Positions 35,762 through 43,361 of a stretch of DNA of 64,000 bases are shown here, piece by piece. How positions within the stretch are numbered: position 1 is the stretch's first letter; every line of letters begins with the position of its first letter. The DNA is taken from assembly GCF_900168685.1 (NCBI RefSeq), contig NZ_FVZN01000014.1, forward strand, positions 1,550,001 to 1,614,000, written 5' to 3'. The translations under genes and the position numbers were made by a program. Source of the DNA: Solibacillus isronensis (GTDB lineage Bacteria; Bacillota; Bacilli; Bacillales_A; Planococcaceae). The notes beneath the pieces were generated by a model, which saw only the letters and a list, made by a program, of their open reading frames with translations, ran no database searches and was not told the DNA's origin.

Positions 35762-36300
35762 TGAAAACTGTGGTGAGGGGTGTGATTTTTAAGTTAGTTT
35801 CCGGGAAATATTCGGGGTGCTGAAGGCTTTTTTGTTTTATTAGAACAATTGTTTCGGTTATTAGAAGAGTTGAGTGGGTTATTAGAACTTTTCGGTGAGA
35901 TATTAGAAAACTCGGGTGTGGTGTACGGTTTCGAGTGAATTTCCCGGCAATATTAGGGTTTGCTGAATGTGTTTTAGTTTTTATTAGAACATTGACGACT
36001 GATATTAGAAGAGTTGAACTGGTTATTAGAACTTCTCCGAGAGATATTAGAAAACTCAGGTGTGGAGTAGGATTTCGAGTGAATTACCCGGCAATATTGA
36101 GGGCTATCTTATCGTATTTTATTTTTATTAGAACAAATGCTGAGGTTATTAGAAAATCTGAGAGTGATATTAGAAGAACTATAGAGGATATTTGAACATT
36201 TTGATGGGTTATTAGAACATCGAACAATTATATTAGAAGTTCGGCATTTTATTAGAACTTTTCACGATATATTAGAAGATCCGAGCTGGATATTAGAAAA
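35762..36300. repeat. Array of 21-bp phased TATTAGAA repeats with a 144-bp higher-order unit
   Basis: The octamer TATTAGAA recurs with exact 21-base steps. Motif starts (attagaa) are at 35839, 35860, 35881, 35902; 35983, 36004, 36025, 36046; 36127, 36148, 36169, 36190 (variant ATTTGAA), 36211 and 36232. It ends with looser steps of 19, 20 and 21 bases (36251, 36271, 36292). Spacers differ. The blocks 35839-35982 and 35983-36126 are near copies (144 bases each, with the same 50 plus 31 interval after every fourth motif), and a degraded half copy covers 35762-35838. It lies between convergent genes, so promoter function is unlikely. All motifs point the same way and the 21-base step equals two helix turns. 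Confidence 0.9.
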
Positions 36301-36320
36301 CCGCACCCCCAATATAAAAA

Positions 36321-36342
36321 CCAACTAGCCTCAGCTAGTTGG
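36321..36342 (-). terminator. Terminator of the beta-lactamase-like gene
   Basis: CCAACTAGC pairs with GCTAGTTGG around CTCA, with TTTTTATA after it on the minus strand. Confidence 0.9.
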
Positions 36343-36349
36343 CTCCACT

Positions 36350-37369
36350 CTAGATGTTTTCAATTTCCTTAAAGACGTCAAAAGCGCCTTCACTTTTATT
36401 CGAACAGACGACACTCACCAAACCACTTGCCGGATAATATGCTGAGTGAAAGCTCACCCCGGGGTCGTAGCCCATCACATGGTATTTCGAGATACTGTCT
36501 TCCTTCTTATCAATCCATACACCATAGCCGTAAAAGCGGTCATAGTCATCATCCGTATGAATATATGGCGTTAACAATTGCTGCGTCATCACTTCGCCTA
36601 AAAGTTCAAATTTCATCAATGCTTGCCAGAAGCGATGCATGTCTTCCACAGTGATAAAAGCTCCACCGTCCGCCCCGCCTTTTACGGGAACAGAGTAAAT
36701 ATTCGATTTCCATGAGCCGTCTTCCTCTTCAATATAGCCCAGTGCCGTATTTCGAGGAAGTGCATCCAGTTCAAAGTATCCTGATTGCTCCATTCCTGCA
36801 CGCTTGAATATATTTTCCGTCACATAATCATCAAAGCCCTTGCCGCTCACCTGTTCAACGACTAGACCAAGAAGTATATAGCCCGCATTATTATAATGGA
36901 AGCGCTCGCCTACTTTTAACTTCATCGGTTCATGCTGGAACAACGGTAAAAAATCACGGCCGTTTCGCATCAAATACATCGGCTGACTCACCCATAAATC
37001 CGCAAAATCCTCCATTACTTCTTCGTCAAAGTAATCCGGGATCCCGGCTGTATGTGTTAACAGATGGTGGATAGTTATTTCCTCATCGAATCGTGGAAAC
37101 GGAATGTCCAAAATCTCGGATAACTTTGAATCAAATGAAAGCTCTCCCTTCTCTGCAAGCTGGCAAATTGCTACTGCTGTAAAGATTTTGCAACCGGAAG
37201 CAATCCCGAATCGCGTTTGCTCATTATTCAAAATGCTATGTGTACGATTCGCAAAACCGATACTGTGTTGCTGTAATAAATCATTATTTCGTTTTACTAA
37301 AACATTGCCTGAAAAATCAACTTCATTCATAACTGCTAGTACTTTTTCATTTAACATATTCATTTTCAT
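36350..37369 (-). CDS. Serine beta-lactamase-like hydrolase (class C/DD-peptidase fold)
   Basis: 339 residues from ATG 37369, with AAGGGA 6 bases upstream; there is no signal peptide. Active-site SxxK is SGCK in FGIASGCKIFTA near residue 59, the YxN-like motif is HYNNAGYILLG near 158, and LLTHTAGIPDYF is the family strand. A third KTG-like motif is replaced by HVMGYDPG. Members include penicillin-binding-like esterases and D-aminopeptidases (EstB type); cytoplasmic location suggests a small-molecule hydrolase. Confidence 0.86.
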   Translation of the reverse strand: MKMNMLNEKVLAVMNEVDFSGNVLVKRNNDLLQQHSIGFANRTHSILNNEQTRFGIASGCKIFTAVAICQLAEKGELSFDSKLSEILDIPFPRFDEEITIHHLLTHTAGIPDYFDEEVMEDFADLWVSQPMYLMRNGRDFLPLFQHEPMKLKVGERFHYNNAGYILLGLVVEQVSGKGFDDYVTENIFKRAGMEQSGYFELDALPRNTALGYIEEEDGSWKSNIYSVPVKGGADGGAFITVEDMHRFWQALMKFELLGEVMTQQLLTPYIHTDDDYDRFYGYGVWIDKKEDSISKYHVMGYDPGVSFHSAYYPASGLVSVVCSNKSEGAFDVFKEIENI

Positions 37370-37521
37370 CTTACTTCCCTTCAAATTTTGAATGATTTCA
37401 GATAAAAACTGGTTAACTACTATTTCCCGAATAATATTTTCGGAATAACAAAACTTGGCAATTTCATTTTAACATAGTAGCCTACAAATAAAAAAGGACC
37501 GCCTATAACAGTCCCTCTCAT

Positions 37522-37899
37522 TTAACAATCCGTATCTTCCCCGGCACGCCACATATCAATTGTTTTATGGATAAAGTCTCGCAGTCCCGTCTCTTCCATG
37601 TTAATTGTCTTCTTAACCCGGATGCATCCTTTGCCATAGTTATAGCCAGTTAAGAGTGTCTCAGCGTTTTCAATTTTATCGATTGTTCCGACATAGAGGC
37701 TGACGTAATGTTTTTGCGCGTTCAATGCGAAAATATAATGTTCATCCCTACCGAAATTCAGCATCTTATAGCGAATCGACTCTTCCAATTCAGTTCCATA
37801 GGATAATATCATTTGCCTTATTGCAAGAAGCTTCTCTTTGCGCCAGTCGTCTTCGAGCATTTCTAAATATTGTTCAGCATTTTTGGCATCATATTGCAT
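37522..37899 (-). CDS. DUF1801 family protein
   Basis: 125 residues with the DUF1801 pattern: EQYLEMLEDDWRKEKLLAIRQ, then EESIRYKMLNFGRDEHYIFAL, then VSLYVGTIDK and GYNYGKGCIRVKKTINMEET. The fold is related to iron chaperone frataxin-like YdhG; function in cells is not fixed. ATG at 37899 follows AGGGGGTAC. It is monocistronic. Confidence 0.8.
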   Translation of the reverse strand: MQYDAKNAEQYLEMLEDDWRKEKLLAIRQMILSYGTELEESIRYKMLNFGRDEHYIFALNAQKHYVSLYVGTIDKIENAETLLTGYNYGKGCIRVKKTINMEETGLRDFIHKTIDMWRAGEDTDC

Positions 37900-37967
37900 G
37901 TTAGAGTACCCCCTATATTTTTCATTTCATTATTAGTTTACATAAAATTCTTATTGTATGCACAAAA

Positions 37968-37994
37968 AAGCAGGCATATAAAATACGCCTGCTT
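37968..37994 (-). terminator. Terminator after the truncated SLH gene
   Basis: AAGCAGGC pairs with GCCTGCTT around ATATAAAATAC; TTTTTTGTGC follows on the minus strand. Confidence 0.85.
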
Positions 37995-38000
37995 GAAAAT

Positions 38001-38186
38001 TTAGAAAGTACCATCCGGATAGCCTCCCAGAATATTGCGCTCCGCCAAATCATAGACTGCTTCGGCAAAATATTTTGAAGGTGGTACATCTGAAAATTGC
38101 TTCGTGCTTGCAGCAGATGCTTCCGTTAAAGGTAAGCTACATGCAAATATGAGTGCACCGAATGCTGCCAAAATTCTTTTTTTCAT
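38001..38186 (-). pseudogene. Truncated S-layer homology protein
   Basis: 61 codons: a signal peptide (ILAAFGALIFACSLPLTEASAA) and the first about 30 residues of an SLH repeat (FSDVPPSKYFAEAVYDLAER, then GGYPDGTF-stop). A complete SLH repeat would continue with the KPNxxVTRAE segment. The stop is followed directly by a terminator, which suggests an internal deletion left only the two ends. It could alternatively be a short secreted stub, but no such family is known to me. The ribosome binding site AGGAAGC is intact. Confidence 0.75.
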
Positions 38187-38608
38187 TTACTAGCTTCCTT
38201 TCTTTTATAGTTGGATTTCTTTATATTAGAAAACCTTTTCAACCCTATATTATTTTACATTATTATCTTTTCTTAACCAGAATTATAGAAAAAACCTTAT
38301 TTTATATACATTAAACCAAGTCACTCTGACTGATGGGAAAGTATCCAGTTGAATTTCTTCAGTTAGATTACTTTCAATAAATGTAATGACTCTTTGCGTT
38401 ACTTCACTGTAATACAACTTGCTCACCTCACCATCATCATAGCGAATGAAGAGAAAAATTTTTTGATAATTCTTGCTCAAATGATATATCCATATTTTAA
38501 CATAAAATTTCTCATGCGAGAGAAGCGAAAATTCAGTCTATTTAACGATTCTTATTTGAAGCATACATGGTAACTTAAAGTTATCACAGATTGAGAGAAG
38601 GAAAATGT
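38187..38608. other. 422-base gap with one doubtful short ORF
   Basis: A 65-codon frame on the minus strand (38283-38480, TTG start, FLFIRYDDGEVSKLYYSEVTQ) looks protein-like in part but has no ribosome binding site, so I do not call it as a gene. Nothing else stands out. Confidence 0.35.
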
Positions 38609-39292
38609 ATGAATATTAAACATGTTACGATGTACGCTTCAAACTTTGATGCAGCAAAACAATTTTATTTAAATAAGCTGCAATTCCCTCTACTATCAGA
38701 AGAACCGGATCGCTTTACAATGAATGTTGGGGAAACGGCAGTCACTTTCATTGAGGCCCCTTGTAACGAAAAACCATTCTATCATTTTGCTTTTGACATC
38801 CCTTCAAATCATTTTGAAGAGGCGAAAGAATGGACTAAAGGAAAAGTAACATTATCGCAAGAACAAGGCGAAGATGAAGTATATTTTGAAGGGATTGATG
38901 CGAAATCGATTTACTTTGAGGACCCTGCAGGAAATATAGTAGAATTTATTTGCCGCCTTTCAGATTCTAAACAAAGTGCGGTACCGTTTACCGTTTCATC
39001 TCTGCTAAAGATGTCGGAGATGAGTATTGTCGTAAAGGATAAATTAAAATCAGTATCAGCGTTTCATGAAGTATCTATTTTTGAACGAGACCATAAAGAA
39101 ATTACGGCAGAAGAATTAACATTTATGGGCGCACGTGAAGATGCATCCTATCTTTTATTCGTAAATGAGGGGCGCACATGGTTCTTCTCAAATAAGAATG
39201 CTGAAGTTTTCCCCGTTGAGGTTTTATTAACGAATGGAGTAATGATGAAAATTGACGAAGGTCTGGAATTGGTGAGTTCAAATCGAATTTGA
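38609..39292 (+). CDS. VOC-family (glyoxalase/dioxygenase-like) protein
   Basis: 227 residues from ATG 38609 (AAGGAA upstream). The first half is a VOC module: MNIKHVTMYASNFDAAKQFY, then DRFTMNVGETAVTF and KPFYHFAFDIPSNHFEEA, ending SIYFEDPAGNIVEFICRL, with histidine and glutamate at the usual metal positions. The second half (about 130-227) is a shorter, more divergent module. Substrate unknown. Confidence 0.85.
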   Translation: MNIKHVTMYASNFDAAKQFYLNKLQFPLLSEEPDRFTMNVGETAVTFIEAPCNEKPFYHFAFDIPSNHFEEAKEWTKGKVTLSQEQGEDEVYFEGIDAKSIYFEDPAGNIVEFICRLSDSKQSAVPFTVSSLLKMSEMSIVVKDKLKSVSAFHEVSIFERDHKEITAEELTFMGAREDASYLLFVNEGRTWFFSNKNAEVFPVEVLLTNGVMMKIDEGLELVSSNRI

Positions 39293-39309
39293 AGATGCTT
39301 ACTATAAAA

Positions 39310-39337
39310 AAACGAGCTTGGTCCTACAAGCTCGTTT
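39310..39337. terminator. Bidirectional terminator, overlapping the end of the kinase-like gene
   Basis: AAACGAGCTTG (39310-39320) pairs with CAAGCTCGTTT (39327-39337). The right arm lies inside the last codons of the leftward gene that ends at 39324. Confidence 0.85.
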
Positions 39338-39893
39338 GTGCAATATGTACTATACTCTGTATTACTAAATCGATCTCATTGTTATCCTTAATAACAAATA
39401 AATGGTCGGCTTCCTTTTCTGTTGGATCCACTATGTCTTCTTTGAGAGATTCTACATGCTGCCTAACAAGCAGTTCCTCAAAATTTGTAATTGGACCCCT
39501 AAATATATTTGTACTTCTTTGACTTTGTTTTACTCTGGAATGGAGTACATCATGCGATATATCAAAGTGAACCAATATCCGCACAAAATCTTCAGCTGGG
39601 AATAATTCCTCAAGTAAATATTTTCGACCTTTGAGGCTTCGATTCGAGTTGCAAATAATAAAATGAAAATCTGTATGTTCTTTGGCATAATCGACCATTA
39701 ACTCAGAAAGCGAATGTTTAAGTATATTTGGTCCTTCATCTCGTTGTAACTTCTTATAATAAGTATTAAGAAATTGAGCGTGGTTGTCCTGGTCGATTAC
39801 AAAAGAATTGCTTAATTGTTTTTCTAAAGCATGAGCAAATGTAGTTTTACCGGAATGGGTTTTGCCCACTGTCATAATTACTAATCTTTTCAT
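39324..39893 (-). CDS. P-loop kinase/AAA family ATPase (zeta-like fold)
   Basis: 189 residues. The P-loop GKTHSGKTTFAHALEK (residues 10-25) and VIDQDNHAQFLNTYYKK recall zeta-toxin and small-molecule kinase folds (AAA_33). FIICNSNRSLKGRKYLLEE carries a hydrophobic strand and Arg; LHSRVKQSQRSTNIFRG is the arginine-rich lid. The substrate is unknown, and no antitoxin is nearby. The ATG follows AGAGGTTTTAACA. It lies 17 bases after the HIT gene, in the same unit. Confidence 0.75.
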   Translation of the reverse strand: MKRLVIMTVGKTHSGKTTFAHALEKQLSNSFVIDQDNHAQFLNTYYKKLQRDEGPNILKHSLSELMVDYAKEHTDFHFIICNSNRSLKGRKYLLEELFPAEDFVRILVHFDISHDVLHSRVKQSQRSTNIFRGPITNFEELLVRQHVESLKEDIVDPTEKEADHLFVIKDNNEIDLVIQSIVHIAQTSL

Positions 39894-39910
39894 TGTTAAA
39901 ACCTCTTTTA

Positions 39911-40327
39911 TTAAACTTGAATATTATCTTTTCCCCTGCTATTCGTCTCACCTTTAAACATGTACCGGATGCCTTTACCTGCAAGCGGTTCATCTGTATA
40001 CCTTGGTAAAACATGAAAATGAGCGTGAAAAATATGCTGTCCGCCAATCTCTCCACAATTCCACCCCAGATTATATCCTTGAGGTTGGTATGTCTTATCC
40101 AAGTAATCTTTCACATCTTGAAGAAGTGTATATGTGGCATTCCATTCATCTATTGTTAAGTCAAACGCCGTTTCTCGATGTAATTTAGGTACTATTACGC
40201 CAGAACCTTCAAGTTGGATACCTTTCTTTTGGTATTGTTCTACTTGTAAAAACCAACAATGTTCATTGCTTAAAACAATTTTTTGAGTTGGCTCTAATTC
40301 TGGATGACAAAATATACAATCTTTCAT
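39911..40327 (-). CDS. HIT-family nucleotide hydrolase
   Basis: 138 residues. The histidine triad is HIFHAHFHVLPRY near residues 98-110 (HxHxHxx). An N-terminal CIFC pair, with a histidine in HCWF, is typical of zinc-binding HIT proteins. These enzymes hydrolyse or transfer nucleotidyl groups (for example Ap4A or adenosine phosphoramidates). The start is behind GAGGATGTG. It is followed by the kinase-like gene. Confidence 0.9.
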   Translation of the reverse strand: MKDCIFCHPELEPTQKIVLSNEHCWFLQVEQYQKKGIQLEGSGVIVPKLHRETAFDLTIDEWNATYTLLQDVKDYLDKTYQPQGYNLGWNCGEIGGQHIFHAHFHVLPRYTDEPLAGKGIRYMFKGETNSRGKDNIQV

Positions 40328-40366
40328 TCTGTTTCACACATCCTCACTAATTTACAATCTGTTCTA

Positions 40367-40867
40367 TTATGGATTTAAAATTGAAGTAAATTCTTTTATA
40401 AACGGAAAGTTCCCTTCATCAACTTCTGCTTTCAATCGTTCTAATGCCATGATTGCTTCTTGTTTTAACTCTTCAGGATACAGATATTTTATACTGTTCA
40501 CTTCAAATTCATCTTCGTCCACAACTTCCCAATCGTGATTTTTCCTTTTTATAAAATCTAAATCCAAATCTACAAAACTAAGTTCATTTTGATTTAAAAC
40601 TGACGGCATTGCGACATTACAATATGCTGAAACAACGGCCCCTTCTTCGACTTCCAACGCTGCGGTAAACCATTTATTGAAAGGAAAATATTCAATCGAC
40701 GTATTATTAATTGTGTAAACGTTATTTTTAGAATGATGCACTAACTTCCTCCCTGATTTGCATAAAACAAGTATGTATTCAGGTGTCGTTTCTAGTATTT
40801 CGCCTTCCCATTCATAATGAGGTATATCTGGAAACTTCAACGCTTTAATTTTCAGCATATTATTCAA
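40367..40867 (-). CDS. DUF402-family phosphatase-fold protein
   Basis: 166 residues. I choose TTG at 40867 because GGAGGAGAG lies 8 bases upstream; the ATG at 40888 has no site and would itself contain that ribosome binding site. DUF402 signature residues are visible: WFTAALEVEEGAVVSAYCNVA, then LSFVDLDLDFIKRKNHDWEVVDEDEF. The aspartates in DLDLD and VVDEDEF bind metal in family members that hydrolyse nucleoside or phosphonate phosphates (FomD, SA1684-like). It is upstream of HIT on the same strand, with a 39-base gap. Confidence 0.82.
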   Translation of the reverse strand: MNNMLKIKALKFPDIPHYEWEGEILETTPEYILVLCKSGRKLVHHSKNNVYTINNTSIEYFPFNKWFTAALEVEEGAVVSAYCNVAMPSVLNQNELSFVDLDLDFIKRKNHDWEVVDEDEFEVNSIKYLYPEELKQEAIMALERLKAEVDEGNFPFIKEFTSILNP

Positions 40868-40978
40868 ATAACTCTCCTCCGAATACATTTTAAATTTATC
40901 ACACTAAGTATTTTATACTCCCATTCATATTAACATAAATTACCAAGCTAAATTTACGACATTTTTGGCACTAAAAAA

Positions 40979-41002
40979 GCATTACCCGTCTCAAGGTAAT
41001 GC
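40979..41002 (-). terminator. Terminator of the small membrane protein gene
   Basis: GCATTACC pairs with GGTAATGC around CGTCTCAA; TTTTTTAG follows on the minus strand. Confidence 0.85.
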
Positions 41003-41015
41003 TCCTCATTTTAAA

Positions 41016-41225
41016 TTAAATGTTATCATTTTTCTTTTGATGAATCAGTTGAATTAACTGATCGATTTTTTCATTTTTTTCTTGATCCAATTTTTGTTTC
41101 ATTTCCATAAATTTTATCGCTTTCACAATAAAATAAACTACAAAAATAATGATAACTAAGTTAATTAGAATTGGTAACAACCCGAATAAAGCAAACACGC
41201 CTATACCACCGCCATCATACAACAT
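41016..41225 (-). CDS. Small membrane protein with coiled-coil tail
   Basis: 69 residues from ATG 41225 (GGAG 8 bases upstream). The N-terminus MLYDGGGIGVFALFGLLPIL leads into one or two hydrophobic segments, and a charged helix follows (EMKQKLDQEKNEKIDQLIQL). The layout fits small DUF4083-like proteins of Bacillales, function unknown. It is its own unit between two terminator regions. Confidence 0.7.
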   Translation of the reverse strand: MLYDGGGIGVFALFGLLPILINLVIIIFVVYFIVKAIKFMEMKQKLDQEKNEKIDQLIQLIHQKKNDNI

Positions 41226-41303
41226 TTCCATCACTCCATCTCGATAGATCCTTTTATTATATCATTAAATAAAGTAGGGGTATTATGACTTATTGTGGCT
41301 GCG

Positions 41304-41861
41304 CTAATTTTTTTCCTGTTCAATAAACAGTACATTGTTTTGTCTAGCTATTCTATAAATCTCACTTTTGTCTTCATATAGGAAATACTCGTTTAATGGT
41401 ATCCGAATTGAATTACCGTCATCTGATTTAAAATTGTATTCTTCATATCTATTCGTGCCATCATTGTAGTATTCAAGCGCTACTTCTTTAATTTCAGTCC
41501 ATTGAAACGATTTCCCATCGAATAAATTATGCGACACAACTTTTTCTTTTCCTATATATGTATAGCTTAATACCGATAAATATAAAACAAAGAAACCGCC
41601 TGCAATAAAAACAACTAATAGGCTATAAGTGAATTTGTTTTGTCTGATTAGCGGGATGATGAATCCGACAAATAATAACAAACTTGCAACTAGAACCAGG
41701 TTGAAATTTAAACGATGCGGAAAAAGGACGATTGCTGATGGATCATATAAAAATGTTTGGACATAGAAAACGGGAAAAATTAGTCTGACAAAAGGCAAAC
41801 TGATAATCGTTAATCCCGCAAGAACTAATAAAATTAGACGAGGTGAGTATTTAATTGAAAT
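41304..41861 (-). CDS. Membrane protein with C-terminal soluble domain; probable ATT start
   Basis: The frame is open and protein-like well upstream of the first TTG (41798), which has no ribosome binding site. The only good site is AAAGGGGGATTT, 7 bases before an ATT at 41861. This gives ISIKYSPRLILLVLAGL as the N-terminus, 185 residues in all. Three or four membrane segments precede a soluble domain of about 85 residues (KEKVVSHNLFDGKSFQW, then SIRIPLNEYFLYEDKSEIYR). ATT starts are rare; a mutation of ATG or a base error is equally possible. Function unknown. Confidence 0.65.
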   Translation of the reverse strand: MSIKYSPRLILLVLAGLTIISLPFVRLIFPVFYVQTFLYDPSAIVLFPHRLNFNLVLVASLLLFVGFIIPLIRQNKFTYSLLVVFIAGGFFVLYLSVLSYTYIGKEKVVSHNLFDGKSFQWTEIKEVALEYYNDGTNRYEEYNFKSDDGNSIRIPLNEYFLYEDKSEIYRIARQNNVLFIEQEKN

Positions 41862-42004
41862 GGTAAATCCCCCTTTTTAGAAATCGTATTATCTATATAA
41901 GGTAATTTTACCAAATCAATTCTTCTACACTCTTTTATATGCCTAAAAGAATATCTCTGCCTCCCCGCAATTCTATAAAAACGACTCCCTTAAAGAATGC
42001 CCCT

Positions 42005-42196
42005 TTAGTTAAAAAATGCTAAATAAATTACAATAGCGATTATGATTATAAGAAAAAGAATGCCTGTACCTTTCCACCCTAAATCCCCGATTAAATCTTG
42101 AAGGCCGCCACCATGCATCGCTGCTGGATTTCTCTTTAACTCTTGTTGTCTTAATCTTTCTCTTCTTTCTTCTGGAGTTTCTTGATCTTTATTCAA
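42005..42196 (-). CDS. DUF6366 small membrane protein
   Basis: 63 residues. The N-terminus MNKDQETPEERRERLRQQEL, then HGGGLQDLIGDLGWKGTGI, followed by a C-terminal membrane helix, is the pattern of DUF6366 proteins in Bacillales. Function unknown. ATG follows AGGAGGAATCTATATT. Confidence 0.8.
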   Translation of the reverse strand: MNKDQETPEERRERLRQQELKRNPAAMHGGGLQDLIGDLGWKGTGILFLIIIIAIVIYLAFFN

Positions 42197-42256
42197 TATA
42201 GATTCCTCCTATAAACAACACTTGTTTACACTTTAACATAAATATCCAGTGTGAAA

Positions 42257-42856
42257 TTAATAATCTTTCCCACAAGTCACACAGCGATTATCTGTATCAT
42301 TTTCTCCATACATCCGAAGTTCCTTTTCCAGGTTACAGACACGACATTTTTCTAATCGTATTTGAGGCAATGTACCAGCTTCTGCTAATGGGACCCATTG
42401 TTCTTCATATAGTTTTTTAGTCATTCCATAGTCAATTAAAACAAGATGCCCCTCTTCATTCAGCCCGTAATTTCCACTATCTTTAAAATCAAATCCGTCT
42501 AGTTCTAGATCGATGACTTCGATTGCGGTTTTTAAATCCTCCATCATTCTTGGGTCGTTCTCTAAATCGATATCGTAAGAGCAGTGATTGTGTAATGGGA
42601 GTTGCTCATAAAAAGGCTGAACGACATATTTCTCACTTAAAAAAAGAATTGGCGCAATATGTTTGTCTAGCCCCTGCCTTTCCAATGATTTGTACATTTC
42701 ATATTCATTTTTACTTTGGACATACCCGAGAGGATGCAAAAATGTTTTTATAACAATGCCTTCGAAACGATAAACTTTTCTCGTTGAACCGATTCCGATT
42801 ATTTCAGCTTGTTTAAGCAAATCCTCTATGTTCTCTACAACTTTGGAAATATTCAT
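42257..42856 (-). CDS. Small protein-kinase-like protein with C-terminal zinc ribbon
   Basis: 199 residues. Residues 15-150 resemble a minimal kinase fold: a glycine loop GIGSTRKVYRF, a VIKTF strand with the ATP lysine, and DFKDSGNYGL as a catalytic-loop-like segment (Asp, Asn). LVLIDYGMT is a DFG-like metal motif. The last 35 residues hold two CxxC pairs (CRVCNLE, then CVTCGKDY), a zinc ribbon. This combination is unusual. Substrate recognition cannot be deduced. The ATG follows AGGGGATGG. Confidence 0.7.
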   Translation of the reverse strand: MNISKVVENIEDLLKQAEIIGIGSTRKVYRFEGIVIKTFLHPLGYVQSKNEYEMYKSLERQGLDKHIAPILFLSEKYVVQPFYEQLPLHNHCSYDIDLENDPRMMEDLKTAIEVIDLELDGFDFKDSGNYGLNEEGHLVLIDYGMTKKLYEEQWVPLAEAGTLPQIRLEKCRVCNLEKELRMYGENDTDNRCVTCGKDY

Positions 42857-42956
42857 TTTTCCATCCCCTAATCATCTATGTATTTAGTACCCGCTATTGT
42901 ACCTACTGTTTAAAAAAATCAAGCGCTAATCCTTTAAAAAGAATAGCGCCTGAAAA

Positions 42957-43316
42957 CTATAGTGGGATTTTTGTTCCTTGATGGAAATGCATTTTCCACT
43001 GTCCATCGACTACTTTCCATATTGAGCTCCTTAATGAATGCTGGTTGTTTAGCTCATTATAAATTCGATACGTTGCTAGAACGATTTCTTCAGACAATGA
43101 ATGTATTTCAAAATCACTCATTGTCATTTTTACGATTCCAAGAGTTGCTTCACTAATGTCCTCATCTTTGTACAATACTTTCCCTGAGCTTCCAAATTCA
43201 AAAAAATTGTCTGAAAGTAAGTTCATTATCTCCTCTTTTGATGTTCGAATTTCTGGTAACAACAATTTGTTTTCGAGTTGAAATAAATGTCTCTTTAATG
43301 CTGACCTATTCTCCAC
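42957..43316 (-). CDS. DUF4440/NTF2-like protein
   Basis: About 119 residues. I choose GTG at 43316 because AGGTGA lies 7 bases upstream; the ATG at 43340 has none. The SNTF2 pattern is helix (HLFQLENKLLLPEIRTSKEE), FFEFGSSGKVLYKDED, then a strand series (HSLSEEIVLATYRIYNE, then SSIWKVVDGQWKMHFHQGT). The family serves as small-molecule-binding or enzyme domains, with no assigned function here. Confidence 0.8.
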   Translation of the reverse strand: MENRSALKRHLFQLENKLLLPEIRTSKEEIMNLLSDNFFEFGSSGKVLYKDEDISEATLGIVKMTMSDFEIHSLSEEIVLATYRIYNELNNQHSLRSSIWKVVDGQWKMHFHQGTKIPL

Positions 43317-43361
43317 TTTCCAGTCACCTTTTCTGTTCATATTATTGTAAATAGTACTATC

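Noticed and set aside
35935-36195. An 86-codon plus-strand frame (MNFPAILGFAECVLVFIRT...)
   Set aside because: It is a translation of the 21-bp repeat array, with no ribosome binding site; open frames arise because 21 is a multiple of 3.
35762-36300. CRISPR array
   Set aside because: The repeats are only 8 bases with 13-base spacers, spacing is fixed at 21, and there are no cas genes.
38283-38480. 65-codon minus-strand frame
   Set aside because: TTG start without a ribosome binding site; listed only as a gap comment.
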